This document shows, one piece after another, positions 23,536-34,890 of a stretch of 64,000 bases of DNA. Every line of letters starts with the position of its first letter. Within the stretch, counting starts at the first letter, position 1. This DNA comes from Torymus aiolomorphi (taxonomy: Eukaryota > Arthropoda > Insecta > Hymenoptera > Torymidae). The notes below the pieces were generated by a model that was given only the letters and a program-made list of their open reading frames with translations, was not told where the DNA came from and ran no database searches. The position numbers were made by a program, and so were the translations under genes. The stretch is from contig CM070873.1 of the NCBI GenBank assembly GCA_036365515.1, forward strand, positions 44,693,157 through 44,757,156, in the 5' to 3' direction.

Positions 23536-23905
23536 CATCAGTCGTCGAGTCCGACAGGTTACCCCCGATGCTCGTCGCCCCGCCGCTCTCCCGGTCGCTA
23601 GATCCTCTGACCCCGCTATCGGCACTACAGCTACCTCGATCACCAGCTTGTCCCGTGACCGCGCCCAGTGGTCCAGGTCCACCTCCCAAGACGCCGACAA
23701 CCAGCTCACTCGCTGAGCCGTGGGATGCTGATGGCTGTTGAAGCTGTTGGGAGGGGCCGGACGATGAGGCGCCGGAGCCGAGATGAGAGACACTGCCGGC
23801 GCCGGGCGTCGCCGCGCCGTTTATGCTGCCCCGAGGGAACGAAACCAGGGATTCCTGGTCGCTCAGGCAGATGCCGACGCCGCGCTCGGCTAGTTGACGC
23901 TGCAG
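23536..23905 (-). CDS. Kazn: kazrin exon 5, Ser/Gly-rich linker
   Basis: 370 nt, phase 0 in and phase 1 out; donor ACTGATG|GTAAGTT is strong. It begins LQRQLAERGVGICLSDQE, closing the coiled coil, and continues as a disordered Gly/Ser/Gln linker (SGASSSGPSQQLQQPSASH, ESGGATSIGGNLSDSTTDG). The acceptor is the least certain of the set. I use CATCCAACAG|CTGCAG, start 23905. The next CAG, six bases on, would start at 23899 and drop Leu-Gln. The upstream intron sequence is also open in this frame (DFQSLKTLKRNLHHIQQ), but an acceptor there would not match exon 4's phase. Confidence 0.87.
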
Positions 23906-25830
23906 CTGTTGGATGTGGTGAAGGTTTCGTTTTAGGGTTTTCAGTGATTGGAAATCTGTGTTGTTTGTTAAGAGGGTGTTGTACTCATGTACTCTGTTTT
24001 ATCGACGGAACACGGTGAATTATATACTATCAAAATAAATATATCGAATTTCGCCTTATAAGGAGATAGTTGCCCTGCGCTACGTAATAATCTACCATCC
24101 TACGCAGTTTTGAGCCGGAATATCCATGGCACCCTAAAAAATTTTTCGAACAAAAATAAACGAAATTTCGTTCGAAAAATTTTTTAGGGTGCCATTGATA
24201 TTTGGGCTCAAAACTGCGTAGGATGGTAGATTATTAAGTTGCGCAGGGCAACTATCTCTTTATAAGACGTAATTCGATATATTTATTTTAATAATATAGA
24301 ATTTACCGTCTTCTATCGGTAAAACAGAGTACATGAGTACAACACCCCCTTAATGCGTTAAGGTTTGGTTTTCAATGTCGTCGAGAAATTTTCAAACGTT
24401 GCCTTAATAGGTAGGAAGGTTTATTATTTCTTCTTTCTTGACTCAATTTTAACAAAAGAATGATAAAGTATGAGCAAAACCGGTCGAATAAAAACTGCAC
24501 GGAATTTTGTAAAATTAAGATATTTTACAATTTAAGATATTTTAGGATTTAAAATATTTTACGATTTAAGATATTTTTGTAAATTAATTTAATCGACAAG
24601 GGCCCCGAGCGTGCAATATAGTGTGGCTACTAATATCAAATAATCATGAAATTTTCATACGTTCAGTAACAAGTAATACATCAATTTTGTATGAGTAACT
24701 GATGATTAAGGGAGTACCATCCGTACGTAGCTAGTCAGTTGAGAAAACGCTTCGACATGTTATTGACTCACACAGTAACAGTCGTAAGTTTGTCAATTTA
24801 GTACCATATTATATGCCTTATGTGATTCTAACCTAATTAATAGTTGAAGAGCACGTGTGTTATTCGAAGAAGAGGCTCTGAATAATAATTTTGAAAGCAG
24901 ATATGAATCTGGGATAAATTTCTGCATATTTCAGAATTTTCTCAGAATTTTTTCATCTTGCAATGTTTTTATATACTACAAAAGGTGCATTTATTCATAA
25001 GATCCTATGTTATTTTCAATCACTGATTTCTTACCTCTGAAACTCTGAATCTTCACAAATATTTGAACCAGAGCTTCAGTGCACTTTAATACAGCTGTCA
25101 CCCAAATATCAAACGATTTTCATTTTAAATTTTATTATCAAGAGTACTTCCTTAACTACTAAAAAAATTAATTTTTAATTTTTTCAACATTTCATTTAGC
25201 AAATATATATTGTAGAGGTATTTTTAAATGATTGTCTTACGAATTACGTTTAGTCGCGGTTATCTTTGTACAAGAAATATTACGTTACATTAAAAAAGAT
25301 TGTAAAAATTAAAAAGTAACAAATAATGTTGTTAAAAGAAACGCTACAGCGTAAACTTATAATCTTTCTTTTCGTCTTGAAGTAAAATAATTCCAAGAAC
25401 AATTCTAAAGCTATTTAAGAAAAGTCGGTTAAATAAAAAGTAAAGCGAAGTTCCAAGCGCCCGAGTCTCGCTATAGCGAGCTTGTTCTACTTACTTTCGC
25501 TACATCTTGTTATTCTCCCGACTACATCGATTTTCCAGTATTTTTATTAGGAAATTAAACTTTCTTATCCTACATATTCTCTTATTTGCTTTAAATAGTT
25601 GTCGATCGATTCTACACGATAAAAAACCCTTATTGTTTATCGCGAATGAACTCAACTTTCTTCATCAATAAGTAGGACGAACCTTTACTTTCCCTCTTCA
25701 AGAACTAATAAACATCTGAACATCTATATAATTCACATTTTTGCTCGCAAAAATGACCGGAAGATCTTATTTTTTAGTTTTAAAACCCCCTAATATCAAT
25801 AAAAAGTGGCAAATCCTTATCTCGACTCAC
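23906..25830 (-). other. Kazn: kazrin intron between exons 4 and 5
   Basis: About 1.9 kb. It contains the large palindrome at 23968-24353, whose edge is only about 62 bases from the exon 5 acceptor. The remainder is AT-rich with no recognised feature. Confidence 0.75.
23968..24353. mobile_element. 386-bp near-perfect palindrome (foldback element)
   Basis: The two halves are reverse complements along almost their full length. Outer ends are TTAAGAGGGTGTTGTACTCA and TGAGTACAACACCCCCTTAA. Middle arms share GATAGTTGCCCTGCGC / GCGCAGGGCAACTATC and CTACCATCCTACGCAGTTTT / AAAACTGCGTAGGATGGTAG. The centre is GGCACCCTAAAAAATTTTTC mirrored around ACGAAATTTCGT. Non-coding. The RNA from either strand would fold into a hairpin with arms of about 180 bp. 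Confidence 0.85.
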
Positions 25831-26031
25831 CTCTTTGATGGTAGCGTGGGCATGCGACAGCGCAGCCTCCTTGTCGGCGAGGTTGGCCGCGAGGGTGAGA
25901 CTCCGGTCGGCCTCGTCGCGCGCCGCCCTCAGCAGACTCCAGCGCTCGCGCTCCCGTTCCATCTCGCGCTCCTCCGCGTTCATCCCCGGCTGCTGCATCC
26001 GGCCGAGGCTCACCTCGCTCTCGCGCATTCG
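25831..26031 (-). CDS. Kazn: kazrin exon 4, end of the coiled coil
   Basis: Acceptor CTCTCTTTTCGCAG|CGAATG; donor AAAGAG|GTGAGTC. Exactly 201 nt (67 codons), phase 0 on both sides, so skipping it would keep the frame. It continues NYEQ from exon 3 with RMRESEVSLGRMQQ, matching the vertebrate NYEQ-HRKESED junction. It then has a very charged stretch EEREMERERERW and heptads up to ADKEAALSHAHATIKE. It lies at about residues 415-481. Confidence 0.93.
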
Positions 26032-26323
26032 CTGCGAAAAGAGAGAGCAACGGGAGCGTCCTTTTAGCTTTTGAATGAACTCGTTGAATAATGAGGAAGA
26101 ATTTGAAATTGAATGAAAAAAATAAATTGGAAATATATTGTTATTTTTATTTTAAGAATAAAGTATAAAAATAACACATTTTTATAAAATGATAGAATGC
26201 ACAATTATATGTTAACATTTTGCGATGGTTGCTTTTAGAGGTATTTGAAAACGCTGATTAGGGTTATATACTACAGTAACATTGTAGTGCAAAGTACAAA
26301 ATTTTCTTAATCTTCTGTGATTA

Positions 26324-26697
26324 TATCATCGCTTCCGCATAAAAAAGGTGTTATCTCAGGATTCGGTTGAGAAAGGCGTCAACTCGGAAGCCTATTGGAA
26401 AAGGCGATATCTTGCGCGATGATGTTTTTCGTTTCTATTTACTATTTTTTTCTTTTTTTCTTCATACTTTAAGAAATGACTGACCATTTAATTTTCACAC
26501 GTTCTAGAGCTTTTATAATAATGAATCACCCTTTATTTTTTGTTAATTTACTAGTGGTTTAATTCGCCATCAGTTGCCAATATAAACAGAAGCAAAAACA
26601 TCATCACGCGAGGTAACGCCTTTTGAACCGGCGTCCGAGTTAACGTCTTTTTCAACCGGATCCTGAAATAACGTCTTTTTATGCGGAAGCGATGATA
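26324..26697. mobile_element. foldback element, ~374 bp
   Basis: Ends TATCATCGCTTCCGCATAAA and TTTATGCGGAAGCGATGATA are exact reverse complements. The arms continue with diverged copies (TTATCTCAGGATTCGGTTGA / TCAACCGGATCCTGAAATAA and GTCAACTCGGA / TCCGAGTTAAC). The centre is AT-rich. Non-coding. Confidence 0.75.
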
Positions 26698-28808
26698 TTA
26701 AATAGCTGGGCTAGGTCAGACTAATAATTATGGCCATCGATACTACATTAGATTTGGAAGAGTATAGACGAGAGATTATTAAATGGATTAGATTGAAAAA
26801 ATATGAAAATGGATACACATTCTAAAAAGCCGTATTAAATATACCCGATTGCGATATTTTCCATTCTCATCTACTGACGAGTATATTTTTTATTCCGCGA
26901 TACCTAAAATTTGTCACCATATTGCTCTTATAATTTTATTAAAACCTTGCCCACAACAAACCATCTTTTTTTTCATAATCCACCCCAGGTATAAATGTTT
27001 TTCCGCGCTATCCTTACGGTACACCTCTGGACCATAATTTATATCCGTAAAAACGTATAAAATTACACGTAATTAAAGTAGCGCAATAGAAACCGCTCGT
27101 ACGTTAAGCGGCCGTCGCCGTAACTCTCGCGGCGCTGCGCGGCCTCCTTCTCCTCCTCCTCCACCTCCACCCCAACTTCCAATGTAAATGTAAATGAACG
27201 GCCATTCCCACTCGGATAAGGAAAATCCCCTAGCCGCCTCAGCCTCAGACGACCTTGCCTCCTCTATACTTTTCCCCTCACCGACAAAAAAAAAAACGAA
27301 AGAGAGAGAGAGAGAGGGGGAACAACCTCTTTTCCCTTCAGCGCGATCGCTAGCGTCCTTGGAACCTGCGGGTAAGCCATTATCACCGGTGTTAAAGTTT
27401 CTTCCCTACGTTTCATTGCACTCGGGGAAAAGGAATCGCGCGCGCTCGCGCCATTAAAGCCACATGCATCTGATCCGCATATATCGTCCATGCTTATCGT
27501 CGCGAAATTTCGGCAGTGTGCATATATATACGTCGCAGAGCGAGGAAGCAATTAACGGCTTGCCGTTACCCGATTAGCCACGGTTAATTGATTTTCTGCG
27601 AAACAGAGAGAGAGAGAGATTCGAGATGACGATGCAACGACGACTTCGGGGAGCTTTGACAGTATATATATAGCAAACGCGAGTGATTTACACGAAGAGG
27701 GGATAGACTATATACGACGACGACGTGTTACGCAAACGCTGATCGTCCCGATTGCACGCTGCCAATCCGAGGATAAGGGAGACAGAGACAGAGAGAGAGA
27801 GAGATATAGAGAGAGCGTAAACGATATCAAAGGAGACGAGCTCGATCTCGATTAGTTCGACAATGGATTGTGGGGAGGGACGAAGGGGGCACGTTTCGTG
27901 CACGAGATCTATAATTGTGGATAAGACGTGACAATGACGATAGCGGCAGGAGAGAGGATGAGACTACAGTGTGAAAGTGTATACAAAAATAAGACTGTAA
28001 ATGCCGTTAAATGCACTTAGAGATCGAATCTTCTACATGTACGTTATCATTTTCAACAGCTTAATAAGATTTTAAAAAGGTTAAGATTCCTGCCAGCCCT
28101 TCAAGCACAATCCCACTTGTTCGAACAAAAAGCCCGATTTCCACCCAGCACAATCCAGCTGAAACACCGTATAATAATCCTTCTCCCGACTCTACCCCAT
28201 CTCTTTCAAGAAAAGCAAGCCTAGCCGTTGCTCCTCCCAAAAATCAAGCATCCGCCCTCTCGCGACGATAATTGAAACTCCGTCGCTATCGCCGAGTACC
28301 TACCCCTCTCCTGCAGTCTAAAACAATATTAACTCCGGTCGTGTCTCCCCACCCCCTCCTCGGAGTTTCCACTATACCTCCATAACTCAAGACGCGCGCG
28401 CTGTCTCGGCGTGCACAGTGAGAGACAGAGAGACAGAATCGCTCAACTTCTCGGCGAATTTTCGGGCGCCCATTGTTCTGCGCTGGCGGCGTCGGCGTTT
28501 TCGAGCCGCTTGATAAGACGTTAAAAAGCCAGTTGTACGGCGTAATTGTTTGTTAGCCAGGTAGTTCCAAAATACAGGAGCGGATGCATTGTGTGTGCGT
28601 ATATGTAAGGCATGAAGAGCTGGTTCTTGATAGAATACCAACATCCTTGTATTGATTAACGATTGGATTTTCGGTGTACCTTCGTTTCGGCCTTTAACGG
28701 TGGTCGCAAATAAATAACAAAAGACGGATCCTTTATGCCGGCGCACCTCTATTATCCCCAAATCCATCCCTTATACCTAACCCAGTCTAAATAATAAAAA
28801 AAAAATAC

Positions 28809-28958
28809 CTTCCCTACTGACCCGCCCGGCATCCAGGGAACTCCGGAATCCCCAGCGTCGTACAGCCGAAAGGACAGAAAAAAAACTGGGTCAGCCGCAG
28901 CGGCGTCGGCGCCTGCAATATTTATCACGCGGTCGCCGCTGACGTCGCTCTCCGTCGA
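28809..28958 (-). other. possible cassette exon in the exon 3-4 intron
   Basis: 150 nt, open and phase 0 at both ends, so it would insert 50 residues between NYEQ and RMRES without a frameshift. Acceptor TTGATACAG|TCGACG has a poor pyrimidine tract; donor GGGAAG|GTATTTT is fair. It would read STESDVSGDRVINIAGADA and on to WMPGGSVGK. It would break the coiled coil, and the plus strand is also open here with a donor at 28979 (GCTGTG|GTAAGT). Weakly supported. Confidence 0.15.
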
Positions 28959-29074
28959 CTGTATCAATCAGGCTGTGGTAAGTGGGCGAGTCTGTGTGTG
29001 TTCGAGAGAGGAATTTCCATGGACGCGACGCGGGACGTGACGCGGTGATGAAGATTCTTCTTCGAGTGCGACTT

Positions 29075-29075
<1 letters not shown>

Positions 29076-29111
<36 letters not shown>
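29076..29111. repeat. (TC)n microsatellite
   Basis: About 36 bases of TC dinucleotides in the exon 3-4 intron. Confidence 0.93.
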
Positions 29112-29115
<4 letters not shown>

Positions 29116-30965
29116 CTTGCTGAGATGATATTTTTGGGAAAGCTCGGGGATTTTCAGCAAGCCTCTGGTGGAGAGATTAGAAGGGATAGGACGATCGATA
29201 CGCGGCTGAGTTATCGGTGTACACCGCGAGACGGATGCTGTGGATTTTTTTTCTCTTTAGTGAGAAAGAGAGAGGAAGAGACAGGGAATATTTCGTGAGG
29301 TTAATCTACTCGTCCGATGTATCGAATGGCGAAACGAGGCTAATGCAGGTGATAGACGCGCCGTCGGCGGGTGCATTATTTAATTAGGTCGGCGAAGGAT
29401 TTTCCTGCGCTTTTTAGGGATTTGCGCGTTGTAATGCTTTTTAAATCTGTTTAATGGAAAATATTCCGGGCTACGTATTTAGCATTTCATATTTTTATGT
29501 ACTTTTTTTCGATATTGGATTGGTCTTATAGGTTTAGAGAGATTTGCGACTGTCAGATTATAAATATTGAATAATACCGAGATGAAAATTTGAAGTGACA
29601 TTAACTCTAAAAGCCGTTTTAATATTTTAAAATTAAAATGGTCTACTATTCCAGTAACATTTCATTGGTTCTATTCTATTTCATTGGTGATTTAAACCCA
29701 TACAATTATTTAATAAGTTAAAATTTATTTTTTAACTTAGATATATTTACAATTTAAACTTTCAAATAATTAAAACCTGATCTCTAACTATAAAACGGTA
29801 ACCTTTAATTTCACTACTTTCCAAAACGAATAAAGCACACTGCACTACTCCAACTTTTCCCACCGAATTTTCCTTAATCCAAAATCCCGATCCGTCACTC
29901 CACTCTCCCCCCTCTTAAAAACCATCTCGCCGCCTCTCGACACACAAACGAGACCCGACTCAGCTCAACACAAACCGACGCATCCTCCTCCACCTCCGGC
30001 CTCTTCCTTCAACAACGGGCCATCGGCGCCGCGCGCTCGAATTCGACGCGACGGGAAATCGACGACGACGACGACGCCGCTTTATCGCCGGAAAAATCCC
30101 CGGGCCGCGAGAGCGAAGTTAGTTGGAGTTGACAAGGCTTTTCAGAGCCCATCAGGCGCGCGCGCGCGACAACTACGGCGGAAGGTTCGATTCGAGCGAC
30201 GGGGTGGGGAAGGGTTCTATCGCGCTCTTTCCGGGTACCGCGCGGTCTACTGTCGCGCGAGCACCGCACTGTCGGGGTATCTTTTCGAGGGATGGGTGAG
30301 AGCGGTTTTGTGCATTTTGCCCAAAAGAGGCGAGATTTTTTTTCAGATTTTTTAGAAAATAAGCAGCATATGGCGAGTGCGTGCGCGCGTCGTTTACGGG
30401 CGTATTGCATCAATGGGAGCGCACGCGCTCATAGTTTTCCCGGGATTAATCCTCTGTATTATCAAAGCGAAACCCCATTTCGCAGATTAAGACAGCACTT
30501 CGGAAAAGGTTCAAAGGATATCCCCCGACATCTTCTTGTACTCTGGCGCGCAGCGGTAACGGGAGCGGAACAGATTACAAAGAATCAAACGACTGTGGCT
30601 CTCTGCGTTTTTTTTTCTTTTTTTTTCAATGGTTGCTGGATATTTTTGTTAAAGTTAATCAACAGAAGTAGAACTGTAATGAAATTGTGGTAAGAGAGTT
30701 GTTCGAATTGCCAAATGCACCGGTTAAACTATGTATAATGTGTCATGAATTTTCCATGCGAAATATCGACGTGGTTATCTTTATTTGAATTTTGTTAATC
30801 GGATCACGAGTAGTTCAAAATTATCGAAACACATGATACTGAATAATTATAGTTTATAGCGTTTACATAACGGACGCAATTGAAAAAGGTTGATCATAGA
30901 ACTACTAGTATGCATATATCACAGTTGTGTAACTCGTTATAATTCCTAACTAATCCTTAAATATA

Positions 30966-31081
30966 CCTTGGTAGAAAATTAACCATTTTTGTTGGTTAAC
31001 GCGTTAATCAAATGGAAGCATTTTCGATCCAAATCAATATTTAAACCTTATTAAAAGGTGTCGTTAACGTTTCAACCAGGG
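30966..31081. mobile_element. MITE, CCCTGGTAGAAA family, copy 1 (short)
   Basis: Starts CCTTGGTAGAAAATTAACCA, carries the family signature AATCAAATGGAAGCATTTT, and ends in AACCAGGG. Flanked by TA on both sides. Related copies are at 37469, 44025 and 51958. Confidence 0.65.
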
Positions 31082-31151
31082 TATTACATAACATGAAAAA
31101 TTCGCCAGTACATCAGAAATCTATAAAAGAACCTTAACACTTCACTATACA

Positions 31152-31737
31152 CACTGAGAGAAGAATATTGTTACTGTTAACATATTTATCTATTTGAAAT
31201 ACAACTATTTGACATGTTTACTGATAAAATGTGATATTGTAATAGTTACAATATCTATATTAACTAATAGACATATTCAGATTTGAAAGTAGCAGATGGT
31301 AGAAGTTCTTGTAAATTGTAGTTCTTGTTCTTGTAATTGTTTTTATTTTTGAAATAAAAACTCCATTTAGTTTTCTACTCCATCGTTTCGGAAATTTTTA
31401 TTGTTTATGTCCCTCATTAGGATAACCAATAAAATGTCCGAAACGTTGGAGTAAACAAATAAATGATGTTTTTATTTCAAAGGTTTTTGTTATAAAACAA
31501 CATCATTCTGGTAAAAAATTGGCCATTAAATTCAAAAACTACTATAATAAGCATATTGTAACTTTTACAATATCAATGTTCTCAGGTAACATATTGAAAT
31601 TGTTTATGAGAACATGGCAACTTAACTGTTAACATGTCATTATAACTATTGCAATGCCTATATTTGGACATATTTAAACATACGCATATTAACAGTTACA
31701 ATGCCATGTTAACAGTAAACAAATCCTTTTCTAAGTG
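31152..31737. mobile_element. CACTGAG-type element with a nested foldback
   Basis: Left end CACTGAGAGAAGAATATTG; right end CCTTTTCTAAGTG. Subterminal GTTAACA / TGTTAAC words occur at both ends. Inside, about 31350-31485, is a second inverted repeat (TACTCCATCGTTTCGGA / TCCGAAACGTTGGAGTA), probably a later insertion. The right end is only 67 bases from the donor of kazrin exon 3. Confidence 0.55.
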
Positions 31738-31804
31738 CAGAAACCTAGAAAACAACTACTCTCAAGCTTATATTTTGAATTTAAATTTCACCGAACAACC
31801 TCAC

Positions 31805-32193
31805 CTGTTCGTAATTCCGAATGAAATCCCTGAGCTCCCTCTCCTTGTCCTCCAGCGTCCCGTACAGCGCCTTCATCTGATTGAGCAGATCGTACTTCTC
31901 GGCCCTCAGCCTCTTCCTGTCGGCCTTCATCGCGGCGAGGGCCTCGCGCGTGTGCTGCAGTTCCATCTCGAGGGCGACGTAGCGCGCCTCGTCCTCGATC
32001 ACCACCTCGTCGGCGCCGACCTCGCCGCGCGACGCCCCGCTCAGCAGGAGTCGTCGTAACCGGGCCACCTCCGCCACCAGACGCTCGTTCTCAAGGCGCA
32101 ATCGACGCGCCGAGGCTACCTCGACGTGGCTCCCGTGGCCGCCGCCGCCGTGCAGGTTTGACAGCCGCGAGGCTACCACCGGATCGCCGATTC
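31805..32193 (-). CDS. Kazn: kazrin exon 3, coiled-coil region
   Basis: Acceptor TTTTTCCTCCAG|GAATCGG; donor CGAACAG|GTGAGG. 389 nt, phase 1 in and phase 0 out. It encodes two heptad-like stretches: one around RRLRLENERLVAEVARLRR (about residues 310-335) and one around ALEMELQHTREALAAMKADR through to RDFIRNYEQ. The block AMKADRKRL..EKYDL..QM..LYGTLE is almost the same as vertebrate kazrin, where this coiled coil mediates self-association and periplakin binding. This exon is one of the two strongest identifiers of the gene. Confidence 0.95.
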
Positions 32194-33054
32194 CTGGAGG
32201 AAAAAGCGCGAGGGTGATGGTGAAGTAGTGTGATTGATATATTATGATTTTGATAAAAGGATGAAGGAATACTTTTGCTGAAGAAATACTGTTTAGAGAA
32301 GAGTTGATATTTCTTTATCAATTACCCAGATATCGTTCTACACTGGCGCTATTTGAAACGTATTATTTTCTTTGAAATTTAATGTTCTCTAATTTTAAAT
32401 TTTAATGTTTTGAAATTTAATGTTCTCTAATTTTGTTTTAAAAAGAATACGCTTTCTGGGAAAATTAAAAAATTTTAAGGCAAAAATTTTAAATTTAAAA
32501 ATTAAAATGAAAAGAAACCTTGAGTGTAAAATTTTCATACACTTTTCGTGAACTTCTACTAATGCATACCTATACACTCGCTCTTTTTATTATCCCCCTT
32601 ATTACATAAATTCAAAAGTTTTGACTTTTCAAGTTTAAAAAATGTAAAAAAAGTTGTATTTCTGGAATAATATATGTAATGATATGAAATTCACGTCGAC
32701 AACGCCGGCAGTTAGTCAGGCACTAATTTCGACGTAATTTCTTATTACAAAGAAACTTTTTTCATTTATTTCATGTATAATAAAAAGAAACTGTTTTGCA
32801 ATCTACAAAAAACGACATTCAATTAAATAAGAGAAATTGAATTCCTTAAAATGGAAACCCTGTATAAAAGTGTGCATCAAATTTCACTGTCTGACTAAAT
32901 TCGTTCTCTAACTACTTTCTTTAGTAGAAAAACTTTTTTCCCCTGCAATCTGATATCTTTTTCCATAATTCTATCAGCAAAATGAAATGATCGCATTACT
33001 CACAGTTTTCTTTTACAAATTACATAACTTTCAATATAAAAAGCCTCGACATAC
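32194..33054 (-). other. Kazn: kazrin intron between exons 2 and 3
   Basis: 861 bp, AT-rich. A short duplicated stretch TTTGAAATTTAATGTTCTCT lies near 32370-32430. Nothing else seen. Confidence 0.75.
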
Positions 33055-33447
33055 CCAACGGATGACCAGGCGAGCAGGGCCGACTGCTCGGCGCCGGTCC
33101 CGGCGGCTCGTTCTCCTCGTCGTTTCTCGCATCCCCATCAACGAAATCCTTGACGTCCTTGTCGAAGTCGAGGGACGCGGACGTCACCTCCTTGGCGCTC
33201 ACCAGGAGATTCGACCTGACGGGTGCGCTCGTCGTGATGCGCAATCGTTCGTGGCTCGAGCGCTCGCTACCGCCGCGCTGGAAGATGCCGACACGACTGA
33301 CGGGACTGGCGCTACCGGACCGCGAGTCCACGCTACCGGCCGAACCCTGTAGTCGCGTCTTCTCCAGGGCGGTCGGGCCCATGCACGACCGACGCGGCGC
33401 CGCAAGCTTGTCGCACGGGCTTGCGCACGGCGAGCCGTTGCGTCGGT
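33055..33447 (-). CDS. Kazn: kazrin exon 2, disordered Ser/Pro-rich linker
   Basis: Acceptor CATTCCAG|ACCGACGC; donor CGTTGG|GTATGTC. 393 nt, entering and leaving in phase 1. The split codon restores GAC, giving DRRNGSPCASPCDKL, which continues the SP-repeat style of exon 1. The rest (for example GPTALEKTR, SGSASPVSRVGIFQR, FDKDVKDFVDGDARNDEENEP) is charged and Ser/Pro-rich with no domain I recognise. GC content is far above the AT-rich introns on both sides. It covers about residues 154-284 of the ATG-initiated protein. Confidence 0.88.
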
Positions 33448-34415
33448 CTGGAATGAAATTGTAAGTTTTTTGGGTATTTTTTTTTGTAAGAGATTTTTTG
33501 CAGTATAAGGTAGTGATAAGAGAAAATAATGGAAGAGATTGCTATTATTCATTCAAAAATTAAACAAGGCGTTGCGTGATAATTGTTTAGGAATATGGTG
33601 AAATATTACTACCGTAAAAATAATAGTAGCTAATTTCATTGTACGGAAATTTTTGTTGTTACGAACAATCTTATTTTCTCATAATATTTATTACATAATA
33701 CTCTACTTGAACTCTGTATTACAAAATACTGAGCGCCAAATTAAGATAAGGTACAACTACCGTGCTTGCCCAAGTAACAAAGCATACAGAGATTACAACT
33801 TCTGATCTCAATTCTCGTTTTATTAAAACTTCAAACTTCAAAGAAATAACTATAGAATTATGAATTAAAGAAAAAAAGCAAACAATCACTGCCATCTTAT
33901 TTCCCACTCGTATATGAATTTTTCTTCGTTTCAAAATTACCCAGAAAATGATATCGGCATACCTAATTAAAATCAATATTTTCATTATCAAGCAGACTAA
34001 AGTATACAACGCCCATAATAGACTATCTGCTCGTGGCATCGCAAATATTTTGTCTAGACGCAGAGCAGCGCATCAACAGCAGCGCGATTACGCGTGGCGC
34101 TTAATATTCGATGTATACACATACACGGGTGGGTTCGATAACCACAACATAGACAATCTATTTTCTTTGAAGGAGGCGTCTGCTCGAAATAGACAATCCC
34201 CCGCAAAAGTATACCGTGGCAACAACAGCTCTACAACCCTCTTTTTCAATGTCGATTATATTTTATGAGATAATCGTTTCCGCGCTGTACATGCATGAGT
34301 TCTCCGCTGAGCTTTTAATCGTTATTCTCAAATAGGATTGAAAACAAAATTTATTAATCACGTTTTATATACTTTGAAAACCGAAGAAAAAGAGGAAACC
34401 AGAAAATCTGCTCAC
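33448..34415 (-). other. Kazn: kazrin intron between exons 1 and 2
   Basis: 968 bp, AT-rich. No repeats or coding sequence recognised. Confidence 0.75.
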
Positions 34416-34890
34416 CAATGGGACTAGTCCTCCTGTCGACCGGACTACAGCCATCCTTCCTCTCGATGGGGCTGCACCTCTTGTCGACCGGACTAACGCT
34501 CTTATCACTGAGCGAGCTCCTCTTGTCGACGGGGCTACTGCCGGTGCTCAGCCTCTTCCCGACGACATCGTCGTGCTGCGTGAGGTGTATGTGATGGTCG
34601 CGCGGACTGCCGACCTCGGGGCCGCTCGACGAGTTCGCTCCGGGTGGCGCGCTGCTGCTGCTCGCCGACGACGACGGCGTCGAGGCCGAGGTCGTGCCGC
34701 TGCTCGTCGTGCTGCTGGCGCTACTACCACCACCACCACCGCCGCCGCCGCCTCCACCGCCGTTGTTGCCCGAGCTGCTCAGACTGCTGTTGTTGTTGTT
34801 GTTGTTGAGGCTGCGGGCCTTGTCGAGCTCCGGCCCGTCGAGCCGCAGGCCCGTCGCCGCGTTCTCCTCCACCATCACGCGCAGTTTCGC
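34416..34890 (-). CDS. Kazn: kazrin exon 1 (first coding exon recognised)
   Basis: The acceptor is excellent (pyrimidine run ATTTTCTTTCCGTTTCAG, then GCGAAACTG), so at least one exon lies upstream. The frame is open from the first base. The ATG at 34875-34873 has G at -3 and G at +4 and begins MVEENAATGLRLDG, which resembles the vertebrate kazrin start, so I take it as the likely initiator; AKLRV upstream could instead be coding. Next come runs of six Asn, Ser/Asn, twelve Gly, and a long Ser/Thr/Ala stretch (about residues 20-85). The exon then has several SPVDKR-type repeats (SSPVDKRSS, SVSPVDKRC, CSPVDRRTSP), which are possible proline-directed phosphorylation sites. The donor is CATTG|GTGAG after 34416, phase 1. 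Nearly the whole exon is disordered, low-complexity sequence. Confidence 0.88.

Larger units (their letters stand above)
26032..31804 (-). other. Kazn: kazrin intron between exons 3 and 4
   Basis: About 5.8 kb. It contains the foldback 26324-26697, CpG-rich patches at about 27090-27560, 28380-28560 and 29990-30420, a (TC)n run 29076-29111, a CCTTGG-type MITE 30966-31081, and a CACTGAG-type element 31152-31737 close to the donor of exon 3. The GC-rich patches could mark alternative promoters, since vertebrate kazrin has several start sites, but no conserved first exon was recognised. Confidence 0.65.

Noticed and set aside
23905..23960. Longer exon 5 starting at ACACAG|ATTTCC
   Set aside because: The extra residues (DFQSLKTLKRNLHHIQQ) are plausible, but that acceptor would need phase 1 while exon 4 ends in phase 0.
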